Of a DNA stretch of 64,000 nt, positions 9,480 to 19,271 are shown in pieces. The stretch is taken from assembly GCF_014266025.1 (NCBI RefSeq), contig NZ_JACMYC010000002.1:186001-250000 (forward strand), written 5' to 3'. The position numbers and the translations under genes were made by a program. How positions within the stretch are numbered: the stretch's first letter is position 1; every line of letters begins with the position of its first letter. This DNA comes from Nocardioides deserti (GTDB taxonomy: Bacteria; Actinomycetota; Actinomycetes; Propionibacteriales; Nocardioidaceae). Below the pieces are notes generated by a model that was not told the origin of the DNA, ran no database searches, and saw only the letters and a program-made list of their open reading frames with translations.

Positions 9480-11618
9480 CTAGATGTCCAGGAATCGGAC
9501 GTCCTTGGCGTTGCGCTGGATGAAGGAGCGGCGCTGCTCGACGTCCTCGCCCATGAGGATCGAGAAGATCTCGTCCGCCTGGGCGGCGTCGTCCAGCGTG
9601 ACCTGCAGCATCAGCCGCTGGTCGGGGTCCATCGTGGTCTCCCACAGCTCCTTGGCGTTCATCTCGCCCAGACCCTTGTAGCGCTGCACCGGGTTCTCCT
9701 TGGGCAGCTTCTTGCCGGCCTCGAGGCCCGCCGCCAGCAGCGCGTCGCGCTCGGCGTCGGAGTAGACGAACTCGTGCTCGTGCGGCTTGTTCCAGCGCAG
9801 CCGGTACAGCGGCGGCTGGGCCATGTAGACGTGGCCGTGGTCGATGAGCGGCTTCATGAACCGGAACAGCAGCGTCAGCAGCAGGGTGTTGATGTGGTGG
9901 CCGTCGACGTCGGCGTCGGCCATCAGCACGACCTTGTGGTAGCGCAGCTTGGCCAGGTCGAAGTCCTCCTGGATCCCCGTGCCGAGCGCGGAGATGATCG
10001 ACTGCACCTCCTGGTTGCCCAGGATCCGGTCGATGCGCGCCTTCTCGACGTTGAGGATCTTGCCGCGGATCGGGAGGATCGCCTGGATGCGCGGGTCGCG
10101 GCCCTGGCGGGCGGAGCCACCCGCGGAGTCGCCCTCGACGATGAAGACCTCGCACTCGGCGGGATTGGTCGACTGGCAGTCCGAGAGCTTGCCGGGCAGG
10201 CCGGCCTTGCCGAGCAGGCCCTTGCGGTCGCGGGCGAGGTCGCGGGCCTTGCGCGCCGCGGTGCGCGCCTGCGCGGCGGCCTGGGCCTTGCGGATGATCT
10301 CGCGGCCCTCGGCGGGGTTCTGCTCGAACCACGCGCCGAGCTGGTCGTTGACGACCCGCTGGGTGAAGCCCTTGGCCTCGGTGTTGCCGAGCTTGCCCTT
10401 GGTCTGGCCCTCGAACTGTGGCTCGGCCAGCTTGATGGAGATGATCGCGGTCAGGCCCTCGCGGATGTCCTCGCCCTTGACGCGGTCCTCGGCCTTCTTC
10501 ATCAGGCCCCAGTCCTCGCCCCAGGAGTTGACCAGGGTGGTGAGCGCCGCGCGGAAGCCCTCCTCGTGGGTGCCGCCCTCGGCGGTGTTGATCGCGTTGG
10601 CGAAGGTGTGGACCGACTCGTTGTAGGTCTCGGTCCACTGCATCGCTACCTCGAGCGACATGTGGTTCTCGACCTCGGCCGGCGACTCGGCCTCGAAGGA
10701 GATCACGGTCGGGTTCGACGGGGTCTTGGTGCGGTTGAGGTGCGCCACGAAGTCGACGAGGCCGCGCTCGTACTTGAAGACCTGCTCCAGCGCGCCGCCG
10801 GACTTCTGCGGGGCGGCGCCGTCGACGGCGTCCGCGACCGTGTCGTCCTCGACCGCCTCGGCGACGGCCTCGGCGCCCTGGCGCTCGTCGCGGACGACGA
10901 TCTCCAGGCCCTTGTTGAGGAAGGCCATCTCCCGGATCCGGGAGGTGATCGTCTCCAGGGAGTACGTCGTGGTCTCGAAGATCTCGGGGCTCGCCCACCA
11001 GGTGATGGTCGTGCCGGTGCGCTCGCCCTCCTCCATCGGCCGCACCTGCTCGAGCGGGCCCTGGGGCACGCCGAGGAGGAAGGTCTGGCGCCACAGGTGG
11101 CCGCGGTTGCGGACCTCGGCGACCAGGCGGGTCGACAGCGCGTTCACGACCGAGACGCCGACGCCGTGCAGACCGCCGGAGACCTTGTAGCCGCCGCCGC
11201 CGAACTTGCCGCCCGCATGCAGGACGGTCAACGCCAGCGTCAGGGCGGGGAGCTCCTGCCCGGCGGCGGTGTCGGTGGGGATGCCGCGGCCGTTGTCCTC
11301 GACCCGCATCGCGCCGTCGGCGCACAGCGTGACGACGATGCGGTCGCAGTAGCCGGCCATCCGCTCGTCGACCGCGTTGTCCACGATCTCCCAGATCAGG
11401 TGGTGCAGGCCGCGCTCACCGGTCGAGCCGATGTACATGCCGGGCCGCTTGCGCACCGCCTCGAGGCCCTCGAGGACCTGGATGGCGGAGGCGTCGTAGT
11501 CGGCCTCCACCCGGGAGGTGGACAGCACCGCCGCGACCTGCTCGGCCTGGGCCTCGGGATGTGCCGCGGCCTGCTGCTCTGCCTCGGACTGGGCGGGGGA
11601 GAGGCTGTCCTCGGACAC
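9480..11618 (-). CDS. gyrB: DNA gyrase subunit B
   Basis: GyrB is the ATPase subunit of gyrase. The GHKL fold is shown by EIVDNAVDE, the DNGRGIP loop and [13 protein letters not shown]. The TOPRIM domain carries EGDSAGGSA and DADVDGHHI, which bind Mg2+ for DNA cleavage. The C-terminus has [20 protein letters not shown] prefer the GTG at 11618 (712 residues) because AGAAGG stands five bases before it. A second in-frame GTG at 11624 would add two residues but overlaps that Shine-Dalgarno. The N-terminal 40 residues are a variable Ala/Glu-rich extension. It is co-oriented with recF and the dciA-like gene upstream. Confidence 0.97.
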   Translation of the reverse strand: MSEDSLSPAQSEAEQQAAAHPEAQAEQVAAVLSTSRVEADYDASAIQVLEGLEAVRKRPGMYIGSTGERGLHHLIWEIVDNAVDERMAGYCDRIVVTLCADGAMRVEDNGRGIPTDTAAGQELPALTLALTVLHAGGKFGGGGYKVSGGLHGVGVSVVNALSTRLVAEVRNRGHLWRQTFLLGVPQGPLEQVRPMEEGERTGTTITWWASPEIFETTTYSLETITSRIREMAFLNKGLEIVVRDERQGAEAVAEAVEDDTVADAVDGAAPQKSGGALEQVFKYERGLVDFVAHLNRTKTPSNPTVISFEAESPAEVENHMSLEVAMQWTETYNESVHTFANAINTAEGGTHEEGFRAALTTLVNSWGEDWGLMKKAEDRVKGEDIREGLTAIISIKLAEPQFEGQTKGKLGNTEAKGFTQRVVNDQLGAWFEQNPAEGREIIRKAQAAAQARTAARKARDLARDRKGLLGKAGLPGKLSDCQSTNPAECEVFIVEGDSAGGSARQGRDPRIQAILPIRGKILNVEKARIDRILGNQEVQSIISALGTGIQEDFDLAKLRYHKVVLMADADVDGHHINTLLLTLLFRFMKPLIDHGHVYMAQPPLYRLRWNKPHEHEFVYSDAERDALLAAGLEAGKKLPKENPVQRYKGLGEMNAKELWETTMDPDQRLMLQVTLDDAAQADEIFSILMGEDVEQRRSFIQRNAKDVRFLDI

Positions 11619-11676
11619 GTCCACCTTCTTCTCGAGCGGTCGGGCGGGCCGCCCTGGAACAGGGGCCCGGCACGGA

Positions 11677-11700
11677 ACGGGTCGCGCGCACGCGACCCGT
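11677..11700 (-). terminator. GC-rich hairpin between the dciA-like gene and gyrB
   Basis: Perfect ten-base arms ACGGGTCGCG/CGCGACCCGT enclose a four-base loop. A second, weaker 7-bp hairpin lies at 11771-11791. They could terminate the dnaN-recF transcript or form part of a gyrB leader. No T tract follows, so a terminator role is uncertain. The 249-base gap otherwise holds no gene. Confidence 0.4.
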
Positions 11701-11867
11701 CGGCCATGGTACCGCCTGGCGGGCCGCCAGCCACGCGACGAGCCGTGACGCGGGGGCGTCCGGCCGGTGCGCGAGCCCCTAGGCGGCTCGCAACCGGCAC
11801 CAGGAGCCGCGACCAGGGGGTCGGACGGGGGCGGGTACGGCTCCGGGGCTCCCCGATCGCCAGAACG

Positions 11868-12434
11868 TCAGCCGTAGGTGTCGCGGGGTCCGCGGCCGTC
11901 GCGGACCGAGCGCGGGCCCTTCTTCCAGGTCGGGCCGTGCGGCCCCAGCACCTCGATCACGGTGACCGTGCCGTGCCCCAGGTCCTCGTTGAGCCGGCGC
12001 ACGACCGCCGGCGCGAGCAGCCGCAGCTGGGTGGCCCACGCGGTCGAGTCGGTGCGCACGACCAGCCGACCCTCCTCGAAGGTCTCCGGCGTGCAGTGCG
12101 CCGCGACGTCGTCGCCCACGAGCTCGGCCCAGCGCCCGAAGACGCCGTGCACCCGCAGGTCGAGCTCCCAGCCGCGCTCGGCGACCAGCCGACCGAGCGT
12201 GCTGTCGATCAGCTGGGGGTCGCGGTCGTCGGGGTGCGAGCCGGTGACCCGGGTCCCGCGCGGCCGCTCCGTCCACGGCCGGCGGCGCCGGGCGCGCGGG
12301 GTGGAGCCCGCGGTGGCCCGGGTCAGCGCCCGGGCGAGGTCGAGGCCGTCGTCGCGGTGCTCGGGGCCGTCGGGGGTCGCGGGGTCGTCGGGGGTCGCGG
12401 CGGGCGCGCCCGGCTCGTCGGTCCCGTCAGGCAT
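11868..12434 (-). CDS. DUF721 / DciA-family protein
   Basis: This 188-residue protein carries the DUF721 domain in its C-terminal half ([20 protein letters not shown], then [20 protein letters not shown]). In other bacteria DUF721 proteins (DciA) bind the replicative helicase and help load it, which would fit its position between recF and gyrB. The N-terminal third is disordered, rich in Asp, Pro and Arg. The ATG overlaps the recF stop by eight bases, so translation is coupled. That it serves DnaB here is an inference from the family. Confidence 0.85.
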   Translation of the reverse strand: MPDGTDEPGAPAATPDDPATPDGPEHRDDGLDLARALTRATAGSTPRARRRRPWTERPRGTRVTGSHPDDRDPQLIDSTLGRLVAERGWELDLRVHGVFGRWAELVGDDVAAHCTPETFEEGRLVVRTDSTAWATQLRLLAPAVVRRLNEDLGHGTVTVIEVLGPHGPTWKKGPRSVRDGRGPRDTYG

Positions 12435-13581
12435 CGCGGCGTACCTCCCCTCCGGCGACGGTGAACCGGACGCCGGCCAGCGCCTCGGGCACGTCCGCGC
12501 CGACCGCTGCGGTCACCAGGACCTGCTCGGCGCCCGCCACCAGCTCGGCCAGCTGCGCGCGCCGCTCGGTGTCGAGCTCGGCGAAGACGTCGTCGAGCAC
12601 CAGGATCGGGTCGTCGCCGTCGGCCCGCAACAGGTCGTACGACGCCAGCCGCAGCGCCAGCGCGAAGGACCAGGACTCGCCGTGCGAGGCGTACCCCTTC
12701 ACCGGGAGCTGCTGCTCGCCGCCACCCTGGGCGAGGCTGAGCAGCAGGTCGTCGCGGTGCGGCCCGACGAGGGAGATGCCGCGGTCGATCTCGTCGCTGC
12801 GCCGCCGCTCGACCTCCGCGAGCAGGCGCACGGCCAGCGCGGCGGCGTCGCGCGCGTCGCCGAGGTCGAAGGAGGGGCGGTACTCGATCTCGGCGTCGTC
12901 GCGGCCCGCGCCGCGGGCGACGGTCTCGTAGGCCTTCCCGACGTACGGCGCCAGCCGCTCGACCAGGTCGAGCCGGGCCGCCAGCAGCTCGGCGCCGGTC
13001 CGCGCCAGGTTGTCGTCCCACACCGCGAGCGTCGCGAGGGCGGCCTCCTGCGAGGAGCTGCCGCGGCGGGCCGCCCCGATCGTCTTGAGCAGCGAGTTGC
13101 GCTGCTTGAGCACCCGGTCGTAGTCCGCGCGCACCCCGGCCAGGCGCGGCGCGCGCAGCACCAGCAGGTCGTCGAGGAACCGCCGGCGGTCCGAGGGGTC
13201 GCCCTTGACCAGGGTGAGGTCCTCGGGGGAGAAGACGACCGTGCGCACCAGCCCGACCAGCTCGCGGGCGCGGGGGAGCGGCGAGCGGTTGATCCGCGCG
13301 CGGTTGGAGCGACCGGGGTTGATCTCGACCTCGAGCACCGCGGTCCGTCCGTCGCGCACCACCGCCGCGCGGACGACGGCCTGGTCGGCACCCGCCCGCA
13401 CGAGCGGCGCGTCGCTGGCGACCCGGTGCGAGCTGAGCCGGGAGAGGTAGTCCACCGCCTCGACCAGGTTGGTCTTGCCCTGCCCGTTGCGGCCCACGAA
13501 CGCCGTGACGCCCGGGCCGAGCTCGACGTCGACGGAGGCGTAGGAGCGGAAGTCGTGCAGGGTGAGGTGGGAGACGTGCAC
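12427..13581 (-). CDS. recF: DNA replication/repair protein RecF
   Basis: The 384-residue protein is an ABC-type SMC-like ATPase that helps load RecA at gaps in DNA. The Walker A motif is GRNGQGKTN near residue 30-38, the signature region is in the second half, and Walker B is [12 protein letters not shown] near residue 327. The protein begins [13 protein letters not shown], typical of RecF. Translation starts at GTG, ten bases after the gnd stop. It overlaps the DUF721 gene by eight bases. Confidence 0.96.
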   Translation of the reverse strand: MHVSHLTLHDFRSYASVDVELGPGVTAFVGRNGQGKTNLVEAVDYLSRLSSHRVASDAPLVRAGADQAVVRAAVVRDGRTAVLEVEINPGRSNRARINRSPLPRARELVGLVRTVVFSPEDLTLVKGDPSDRRRFLDDLLVLRAPRLAGVRADYDRVLKQRNSLLKTIGAARRGSSSQEAALATLAVWDDNLARTGAELLAARLDLVERLAPYVGKAYETVARGAGRDDAEIEYRPSFDLGDARDAAALAVRLLAEVERRRSDEIDRGISLVGPHRDDLLLSLAQGGGEQQLPVKGYASHGESWSFALALRLASYDLLRADGDDPILVLDDVFAELDTERRAQLAELVAGAEQVLVTAAVGADVPEALAGVRFTVAGGEVRRDA

Positions 13582-13591
13582 CGTGGGTCGG

Positions 13592-14578
13592 CTAGCTCTC
13601 CGCGGGCGCCGAGCCCTCGCCGGAGCCGGCCTGCTGCGCCGACCCGGACTGGTCCGGCGTTCCGCTCTCCGCCGAGGTGCCGGCCGCGTCGCCGCCCTTC
13701 GGCGGGGCGGTCTGCATGGCGTGCCCGCCGAACTGGTTGCGCATCGCGGCGACCGCCTTCATCGCCGGCGAGTCGTCCTGGCGGGAGACGAACCGGGCGT
13801 AGAGCGCGGCGGTGATCGCCGGCGTCGCGACGGCGTGCTCGATGCCGGCCTCGACCGTCCACCGGCCCTCGCCGGAGTCCTCGGCATAGCCGCGGATCCC
13901 CTCGAGGCCAGGCTCCTGGTCGAGCGCGGCGACCAGCAGGTCGAGCAGCCAGGACCGGATGACCGTGCCCTCGCGCCACGAGCGCATCACCTCGGTGACG
14001 TTCTCGACCATGTCGACCTTCTCGAGCAGCTCCCAGCCCTCGGCGTAGGACTGCATGATCGCGTACTCGATGCCGTTGTGGACCATCTTCGAGAAGTGGC
14101 CGGCGCCGACCTTGCCGGCGTGGACCGACCCGAAGTCGCCCTCCGGCTTGAGCGCGTCGAAGATCGGCTGGGCCTTCGCGACGTCGTCGGCGTCGCCGCC
14201 GTACATCAGCGCGTAGCCGTTCTCCAGGCCCCAGACACCGCCGGAGACGCCGCAGTCGACGAAGCCGATGCCCTTCTCGGCGAGCCGCTCGGCGTGGGCC
14301 AGGTCGTCGGTCCAGCGCGAGTTGCCGCCGTCGATGACCAGGTCGCCCTCGCCGAGCAGGTCCGCCAGCTGAGCCACGGTCGCGTGCGTCGGGTCACCGG
14401 CGGGCACCATCACCCACACGACCTTGGGGGAGGGCAGCCGCGAGACCATGTCCTCGAGCGAGTCGGCGTCGCTGACGTCCGGGTTCCGGTCGTAGCCGAC
14501 GACGGTGTGGCCGGCGCGGCGCAGGCGCTCGCGCATGTTGCCGCCCATCTTGCCGAGGCCGACGAGTCCGAGGTCCAT
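13592..14578 (-). CDS. gnd: 6-phosphogluconate dehydrogenase, decarboxylating (short form)
   Basis: The enzyme oxidises 6-phosphogluconate to ribulose 5-phosphate and CO2 with NAD(P)+ in the pentose phosphate pathway. The Rossmann motif [12 protein letters not shown] is at the N-terminus, the substrate motif [11 protein letters not shown] near residue 85, and [14 protein letters not shown] near residue 165-178 carries the catalytic lysine. At 328 residues it belongs to the short bacterial form. The last 35 residues are a Gly/Ser/Gln-rich tail absent from many homologues. It lies between dnaN and recF, a position common in actinobacteria. A strong AGGAGGAAG precedes the ATG. Confidence 0.95.
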   Translation of the reverse strand: MDLGLVGLGKMGGNMRERLRRAGHTVVGYDRNPDVSDADSLEDMVSRLPSPKVVWVMVPAGDPTHATVAQLADLLGEGDLVIDGGNSRWTDDLAHAERLAEKGIGFVDCGVSGGVWGLENGYALMYGGDADDVAKAQPIFDALKPEGDFGSVHAGKVGAGHFSKMVHNGIEYAIMQSYAEGWELLEKVDMVENVTEVMRSWREGTVIRSWLLDLLVAALDQEPGLEGIRGYAEDSGEGRWTVEAGIEHAVATPAITAALYARFVSRQDDSPAMKAVAAMRNQFGGHAMQTAPPKGGDAAGTSAESGTPDQSGSAQQAGSGEGSAPAES

Positions 14579-14635
14579 CTGCTTCCTCCTGTGAGGGCTG
14601 TGGGGGTCAGGCCGTACGCCGGACGGTACCCACCC

Positions 14636-15781
14636 TCAGGAGAGGAGACGTCGCGGCATCAGCAGGTAGCGGAAGCCCGGGTCGGTCGCCTCGGCGCCCT
14701 CCGGGGCGGAGCCGCTGATGACGACCGGCTTCGAGGACTGGGTGAACGCCAGCTCGACCACCGGCTGGTCGATGGCGGTCAGGCCGTCGAGCAGGAACTG
14801 CGGGTTGAAGCCCGTGGTGATGTCGTCGCCGTCGACCTCGGCCGGGATCGACTCCGAGGCCTGCGCCTCGTCACCGGAGCCGGCGTCGAGGGTGAGCACG
14901 CCGTCGCTGAACGCCAGCTGCACGGCGGTGTTGCGCTCGGCGACGAGCGCCACGCGCTTGACCGACTCCACCAGCGCGGCCTTCTCGACCTTCGCGACGG
15001 TGAGGTGCTCGTTGGGGAACAGGCTGCGGACCTTGGGGAACTCCCCGTCCAGCAGCCGCGTGGTGGTGCGTCGTACGCCGCCGGGCGCGTTGCCCTCGAA
15101 GCCGATGATGCCCTCGCCGGAGCCGGTGGCCGCCAGCGCGATGGTGACCTCGCTGCCGGCGGTCAGCGACTTGGCGGTGTCGCCGAGCACCTTGGCCGGC
15201 ACCAGGGCGGCGGCGGACTCGTCGGGGGTGCGCGGGTCCCAGCCGAGCTCGCGCTGGGAGAGCCGGAAGCGGTCGGTGGCCAGCAGCGAGATCGTCGAGC
15301 CGTCGATCTCGATCCGCACGCCGGTGAGCACCGGCAGCATGTCGTCGCGACCGGCCGCGGTGACGGCCTGGGCGACCGCGTGGGCGAACTCGTCGCTCTG
15401 CACCGTGCCGGTCGCCGCCGGCATCTCCGGCAGGCTCGGGTAGTCCTCGACCGGCATCGTCTGGAGGCTGAACCGCGCGGAACCGCAGGTCAGCGAGACC
15501 CGGGCGCCCTCGAGCGTCATCTCGACGGGCTTGCTCGGCAGGCTGCGGCAGATGTCGGAGAGCAGCCGCCCGCTGACCAGGGCGCGGCCCTCGTCGTTGA
15601 CCTCGGCGCTGAGCGTCGCACGGGCGGACGTCTCGTAGTCGAAGGTCGAGAGCACCAGGCCGTCGTCGCTCGCGTCGATGAGCAGACCGGCGAGCACCGG
15701 CACGCTCGGTCGGACCGGCAGGCTGCGGGCAGCCCAGGCGACGGCATCCGCGAGCACGTCGCGGTCGACGCGGAACTTCAC
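14636..15781 (-). CDS. dnaN: DNA polymerase III beta subunit (sliding clamp)
   Basis: The 381-residue protein is the ring-shaped clamp that holds DNA polymerase III on the template. It has the three tandem clamp domains of about 120 residues, with typical segments SVPVLAGLLIDASDDGLVLS in domain 1 and the C-terminal FRYLLMPRRLLS. The start is GTG (frame V-K-F-R-V-D-R) behind AAGGACC. The gene heads the leftward dnaN-gnd-recF run. The 450 bases upstream, up to ohr, contain DnaA-box-like sequences. Confidence 0.97.
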   Translation of the reverse strand: MKFRVDRDVLADAVAWAARSLPVRPSVPVLAGLLIDASDDGLVLSTFDYETSARATLSAEVNDEGRALVSGRLLSDICRSLPSKPVEMTLEGARVSLTCGSARFSLQTMPVEDYPSLPEMPAATGTVQSDEFAHAVAQAVTAAGRDDMLPVLTGVRIEIDGSTISLLATDRFRLSQRELGWDPRTPDESAAALVPAKVLGDTAKSLTAGSEVTIALAATGSGEGIIGFEGNAPGGVRRTTTRLLDGEFPKVRSLFPNEHLTVAKVEKAALVESVKRVALVAERNTAVQLAFSDGVLTLDAGSGDEAQASESIPAEVDGDDITTGFNPQFLLDGLTAIDQPVVELAFTQSSKPVVISGSAPEGAEATDPGFRYLLMPRRLLS

Positions 15782-16234
15782 GATTCGTGGTCCTTCAGGT
15801 CAGGGGCGGACGGGATGCGCATCCTGCCACGTGGGGTGCGGGCGCGGGAGGTTCGGTGTGGTTTGCCCACGACCGCTGCTGTGGAGGCGCGGGGCCTCGG
15901 CCGGACCGCTCGGGTCGTTCGTCCCCAGGGGGAGGGGCCGGGTGGAGTTCCACGGGGGATCGGGATGTCTGGAGGTAGGGAGGAGTCATAGGTGCGGTGG
16001 AATCTGTGGAGGAACCGCGTTCTCCCAGGTCGTGCGGTGCACTCGTGACTCACAGGGGCTGTGGAACCAAGTGGGACGGCCGGGCTCCTGGTGTGGAGCC
16101 CGACCGTCGGCACGGAGTGGTTCCCCGGGTTCTCCCCAGATCCTCCCCGTGTAGTTCGTGCCTGCGGGGCGGGCTGGTCCACAGCGGGAACGACAGGAAT
16201 GCTGCTCCGCCCGCTGTGGAGGACGCCTGTGGGA
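15782..16234. other. candidate replication origin region upstream of dnaN
   Basis: This 453-base stretch has no convincing gene. It contains repeated TGTGGA-type half sites that resemble degenerate DnaA boxes (TGTGGAGGC near 15880, TGTGGAGGA near 16005, TGTGGAACC near 16060, TGTGGAGCC near 16092, TGTGGAGGA near 16215) and TGGTCCACA near 16176, one mismatch from TTGTCCACA. In actinobacteria oriC usually lies between dnaA and dnaN, so this is the default candidate, although ohr and ohrR separate it from dnaA. No clear AT-rich unwinding stretch is visible. Confidence 0.5.
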
Positions 16235-16651
16235 TCAGGCGACGGTGAGGGTCACCTCGACGTTGCCGCGGGTCGCGTTGGAGTAGGGGCACACCTGGTG
16301 GGCCTGCTCCACCAGCTCCTGGGCCTGGTCGGCCTCGACCTGGGGGAGCGTGACCTCGAGCTGCACGGCCAGGGCGAAGCCGCCCTCGTCGTTCGGGCCG
16401 ATCGAGACGTCGGCGACGACCTCGGAGTCGGTCGGGTCCGCGCCGGCCTTGCTCGCGACGAGCTTGAGCGCGGAGTGGAAGCACGCGGCGTACCCCGCGG
16501 CGAAGAGCTGCTCGGGGTTGGTGGCCCCGCCCGGGCCGCCCATCTCCGGCGGGGTGCGGACATCGGCGTCGATGAAGCCGTCGGTGGACTGGACGTGGCC
16601 GTTGCGGCCGTCCCCGGTCGCGGCGGCGCTGGCGGTGTAGAGGGTCTTCAT
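16235..16651 (-). CDS. ohr: organic hydroperoxide resistance protein, OsmC/Ohr family
   Basis: This 138-residue thiol peroxidase reduces organic hydroperoxides. The two redox cysteines are visible in YAACFHSALK and VCPYSNAT, and the protein starts MKTLYTASAAATGDGRNGH, typical of Ohr rather than OsmC. I chose the ATG at 16651. A TACGTT box ends seven bases upstream, which predicts a leaderless message. It is divergent from the MarR/OhrR-type gene at 16705, the usual pairing of this enzyme with its peroxide-sensing repressor. The pair lies between dnaA and dnaN, an unusual place. Confidence 0.93.
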   Translation of the reverse strand: MKTLYTASAAATGDGRNGHVQSTDGFIDADVRTPPEMGGPGGATNPEQLFAAGYAACFHSALKLVASKAGADPTDSEVVADVSIGPNDEGGFALAVQLEVTLPQVEADQAQELVEQAHQVCPYSNATRGNVEVTLTVA

Positions 16652-16658
16652 GTGCACG

Positions 16659-16697
16659 AACGTATTGCGCACAATCGAATAGTGCAAGGGTTAGCCT
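16659..16697. promoter_or_regulatory. divergent ohr/ohrR promoters with a central inverted repeat
   Basis: TACGTT (complement of 16659-16664) lies seven bases before the ohr ATG, and TAGCCT (16692-16697) lies seven bases before the ohrR GTG, so both transcripts are predicted to be leaderless. Between them TTGCGC (16665-16670) and GTGCAA (16682-16687) form an imperfect inverted repeat, a likely OhrR operator that would block both promoters until the repressor is oxidised. Confidence 0.6.
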
Positions 16698-16704
16698 GGG
16701 TTGC

Positions 16705-17151
16705 GTGACCGACCACCCGCAGCTCGCCCTGGACGAGCAGCTCTGCTTCCCGCTGTACGCCGCCACGCGGGCGGTCACCCAGCGGTACGCCGAGCTCCTC
16801 GCCGACGTCGGCCTCACCTACCCGCAGTACCTCACCCTGCTCGCGCTGTGGGAGGCCGGCGGGCCGGTCAGCGTCGGCGACCTCGGGCGGCGCCTGCGGC
16901 TGGACTCCGGCACGCTCACGCCGCTGCTGAAGCGGATGGAGGCGGCCGGCCACGTCTCTCGGCGGCGCGACCCGGCCGACGAGCGGCGGGTCCTCGTGGA
17001 GCCCACGGCCGCGGGCCTGGGCCTCCGCGACCGGGTGGCCGACGTGCCGGGTCGGCTGCTCGAGGGGATGGGGCTCTCGGTCGAGGAGCTGCTGCGCCTG
17101 CGGCGCGACCTCGGCACGCTGCTGGCCGGCCTGGACGCCTCCGCCGGCTGA
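16705..17151 (+). CDS. ohrR: MarR-family peroxide sensor, OhrR-like
   Basis: The 148-residue protein has the winged helix-turn-helix of MarR regulators (VSVGDLGRRLRLDSGTLTPL and the wing SRRRDPADERRVLVEPT). Its N-terminus LDEQLCFPLYAATR contains the conserved cysteine by which OhrR proteins sense organic peroxides. It probably represses ohr, which diverges from it. Translation starts at GTG with no Shine-Dalgarno; a TAGCCT box seven bases upstream fits a leaderless mRNA. It is convergent with dnaA, with 38 bases between their stops. Confidence 0.9.
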   Translation: MTDHPQLALDEQLCFPLYAATRAVTQRYAELLADVGLTYPQYLTLLALWEAGGPVSVGDLGRRLRLDSGTLTPLLKRMEAAGHVSRRRDPADERRVLVEPTAAGLGLRDRVADVPGRLLEGMGLSVEELLRLRRDLGTLLAGLDASAG

Positions 17152-17189
17152 AAGGCCGGCGAGGGCTCAGCCCCGGCTCGCGGGCGGGC

Positions 17190-18755
17190 TCAGCCCTGGC
17201 GGGCCTGCATTTTCACCCGGTTGGTCAGCTCGCTGACCTGGTTGAAGACCGCGCGGCGCTCGGCGAGCAGCTGGTTGATCTTGCGGTCGGCGTACATCAC
17301 CGTCGTGTGGTCGCGGTTGCCGAACTGCGCGCCGATCTTCGGCAGTGAGAGGTCGGTGAGCTCGCGGCACAGGTACATCGCGATCTGCCGCGCCATGACC
17401 AGGTGCCGCCCGCGGCTGGGACCCGTGAGCTCGTCGATCGAGAGCCCGAAGTACGCCGCGGTCTGGGCGATGATCAGCCCGGCGGTGATCTCCGGCTCGC
17501 CGCCCTCGGGGATGAGGTCCTTGAGCACGATCTCGGCGAGGGTCATGTCGACCTCCTGCCGGTTGAGGTTGGCGAACGCCGTGACCCGGATCAGCGCGCC
17601 CTCGAGCTCGCGGATGTTGGTCTGGATCTTGGAGGCGATGAACTCCAGCACGTCCGGCGGCGCGGTGAGCCGGTCCATCGCGGCCTTCTTGCGCAGGATC
17701 GCGATGCGGGTCTCGAGGTCCGGGGGCTGGACGTCGGTGATGAGCCCCCACTCGAACCGGTTGCGCAGCCGGTCCTCGAGCGCCTCGAGCCGCTTGGGCG
17801 CGCGGTCGGAGGTCAGCACGATCTGCTTGTTGGCGTTGTGCAGCGTGTTGAACGTGTGGAAGAACTCCTCCTGGGTCTGGGTCTTGCCCTCCAGGAACTG
17901 GATGTCGTCGATGAGCAGCACGTCCACGTCGCGGTAGCGGCGCTTGAACCGGTCCTGCCGGTCGTCGCGGATCGCGTTGATGAACTCGTTGGTGAACTCC
18001 TCGCTCGACACGTAGCGCACCTTCGCGCCGGTGTAGAGGCTGCGGACGTAGTGCCCGATCGCGTGGAGCAGGTGGGTCTTGCCCAGGCCGGAGTCGCCGT
18101 AGACGAGCAGCGGGTTGTAGGCCTTGCCCGGCGCCTCGGCCACGGCCACCGCGGCGGCATGGGGGAAGCGGTTGGACGAGCCGATGACGAACGTCTCGAA
18201 GGTGTACTTCGGGTTGAGCCGGGTCTCCAGCGCCGTGGGGCGACCGTGGTCGCCGCCGGCCGGGCCGCTGTGCGCGCCGTGGCCGGGGAAGTTGTCGCCG
18301 AGGTAGCCACCGTCGGCCGGCTCGGTCCGCCCGGGCTCGGCGCCGGGTCCCGGCGCTCCGCCGAGGGCAGGGGCGTCGACGTCGGGTCGCAACGGCTGGA
18401 CGGAGGCGAGGGCTCCTTGTCGATGTGTCGACAAATCGACATCGGAGTGGGTCGGGAGCTCGACCGGCGCCTGCTGCGCCAGCGACGCCGCGACCGCCTC
18501 GAGGTCGAGGGCGGGGTTCACCGTCACCGCGATCCGGATCTCGCGCCCGAAGGCCATCGTCAGGGCGTCCTCGAGCTGCCCGCGGAGCCGGCCCTCGAGC
18601 TGTCCCCGCGTGAAGTCGTTGGGGACGGCGACGATCGCGGTGCTCTCGTGCAGGGTCACCGGCTCGCTGGCGGTCAGCCAGGCCCGCTGGTGCGGCTGGA
18701 GGTCGTCGACGACCTGCCGCCAGGCGGTGCCGAGGTCCGGCGTGCTCTGGTCCAC
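17190..18755 (-). CDS. dnaA: chromosomal replication initiator protein DnaA
   Basis: The 521-residue initiator binds DnaA boxes at the origin and opens the DNA. Domain I is at the N-terminus, followed by a long, Gly/Pro-rich domain II (about residues 90-185). The AAA+ domain III shows Walker A GDSGLGKTHLL and Walker B VLLIDDIQFLEGK, and domain IV ends with the DnaA signature GNRDHTTVMYA. The GTG start at 18755 follows GAAGGGGACC. A 24-base palindrome centred on GTCGAC lies within the domain II coding region. The upstream intergenic region holds a perfect DnaA box. Confidence 0.98.
   Translation of the reverse strand: MDQSTPDLGTAWRQVVDDLQPHQRAWLTASEPVTLHESTAIVAVPNDFTRGQLEGRLRGQLEDALTMAFGREIRIAVTVNPALDLEAVAASLAQQAPVELPTHSDVDLSTHRQGALASVQPLRPDVDAPALGGAPGPGAEPGRTEPADGGYLGDNFPGHGAHSGPAGGDHGRPTALETRLNPKYTFETFVIGSSNRFPHAAAVAVAEAPGKAYNPLLVYGDSGLGKTHLLHAIGHYVRSLYTGAKVRYVSSEEFTNEFINAIRDDRQDRFKRRYRDVDVLLIDDIQFLEGKTQTQEEFFHTFNTLHNANKQIVLTSDRAPKRLEALEDRLRNRFEWGLITDVQPPDLETRIAILRKKAAMDRLTAPPDVLEFIASKIQTNIRELEGALIRVTAFANLNRQEVDMTLAEIVLKDLIPEGGEPEITAGLIIAQTAAYFGLSIDELTGPSRGRHLVMARQIAMYLCRELTDLSLPKIGAQFGNRDHTTVMYADRKINQLLAERRAVFNQVSELTNRVKMQARQG
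18418..18441. repeat. near-perfect 24-bp palindrome centred on GTCGAC, inside dnaA
   Basis: Arms TGTCGAT and ATCGACA flank a GTCGAC centre, with only the two bases between arm and centre breaking perfect symmetry. It contains TGTCGACAAA, also found at 24563-24571 and 57108-57116. It falls in the coding part for the variable linker of DnaA, where the protein sequence is little constrained. Confidence 0.5.
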
Positions 18756-19271
18756 GATGGGTGGTCCCCTTCTCTCTGCTCACGGTGTTCCACAGCTTTG
18801 TCCACAGGTTGTGAACGCGACCCGCTCGCTGTGGAGGAGTCTGGCCGAGACCCGGCGCCGATTCCGGTGGAATCGGTGTCTTCCCAGGTCAGACGCCTGT
18901 TGAAAACCGCGGTGACCCAGGTCACCGGGTCGGTCGGCGGGCGTCTGCGGGAGGCCGGAGGGGTATCTCGATGGCTCCGAACCTAACCCCGGCATCGCGC
19001 CACCGGCAAGCCGTCATCCACAGGCCCGTAGGCTGGCCCCGGCGGGGCGCCCTGAGCGCTCTCCGTCGGTTTGACCCTGGGATTCGGCTGCGCGTACCGT
19101 TGGCCGGTCGCCCGGTGTCGACCGGTGCCGCACGTCCACGGGAGGTCAGCCTCGCGTGGGTGGGCGGTGCCAGCCGAAAAAGCAGTCGTGGGGCGTGTTC
19201 GCACGGATCCATGACGGCACTGCCGATCCCGCCGGGGTCGATGTCCCGAACCACCACCGAAGGAAGAGCTC
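18756..19271. promoter_or_regulatory. dnaA-rpmH intergenic region with DnaA boxes and palindromes
   Basis: This 516-base gap separates divergent dnaA and rpmH. It contains a perfect DnaA box TTGTCCACA at 18798-18806, a TCATCCACA at 19014-19022 with one mismatch to TTATCCACA, and a TGTGGAGGA near 18830. Two perfect short palindromes are present: CGATTCC-GGT-GGAATCG (18859-18875) and GGTGACC-CA-GGTCACC (18911-18926). They are likely sites for dnaA autoregulation or other control. No gene is seen here. Confidence 0.6.
19071..19100 (+). promoter_or_regulatory. vegetative promoter for rpmH
   Basis: TTGACC at 19071-19076 and TACCGT at 19095-19100 are 18 bases apart, a good fit to the main actinobacterial sigma factor. 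The leader to the rpmH GTG would be about 165 bases. Confidence 0.55.

Noticed and set aside
15784..16182. Short open frames in the dnaN-ohr gap
   Set aside because: No ribosome-binding site, no domain, and the sequence carries DnaA-box-like repeats; better read as non-coding.
17152..17189. Terminator between convergent ohrR and dnaA
   Set aside because: Only broken GC complementarity is seen in the 38 bases, with no clean hairpin.
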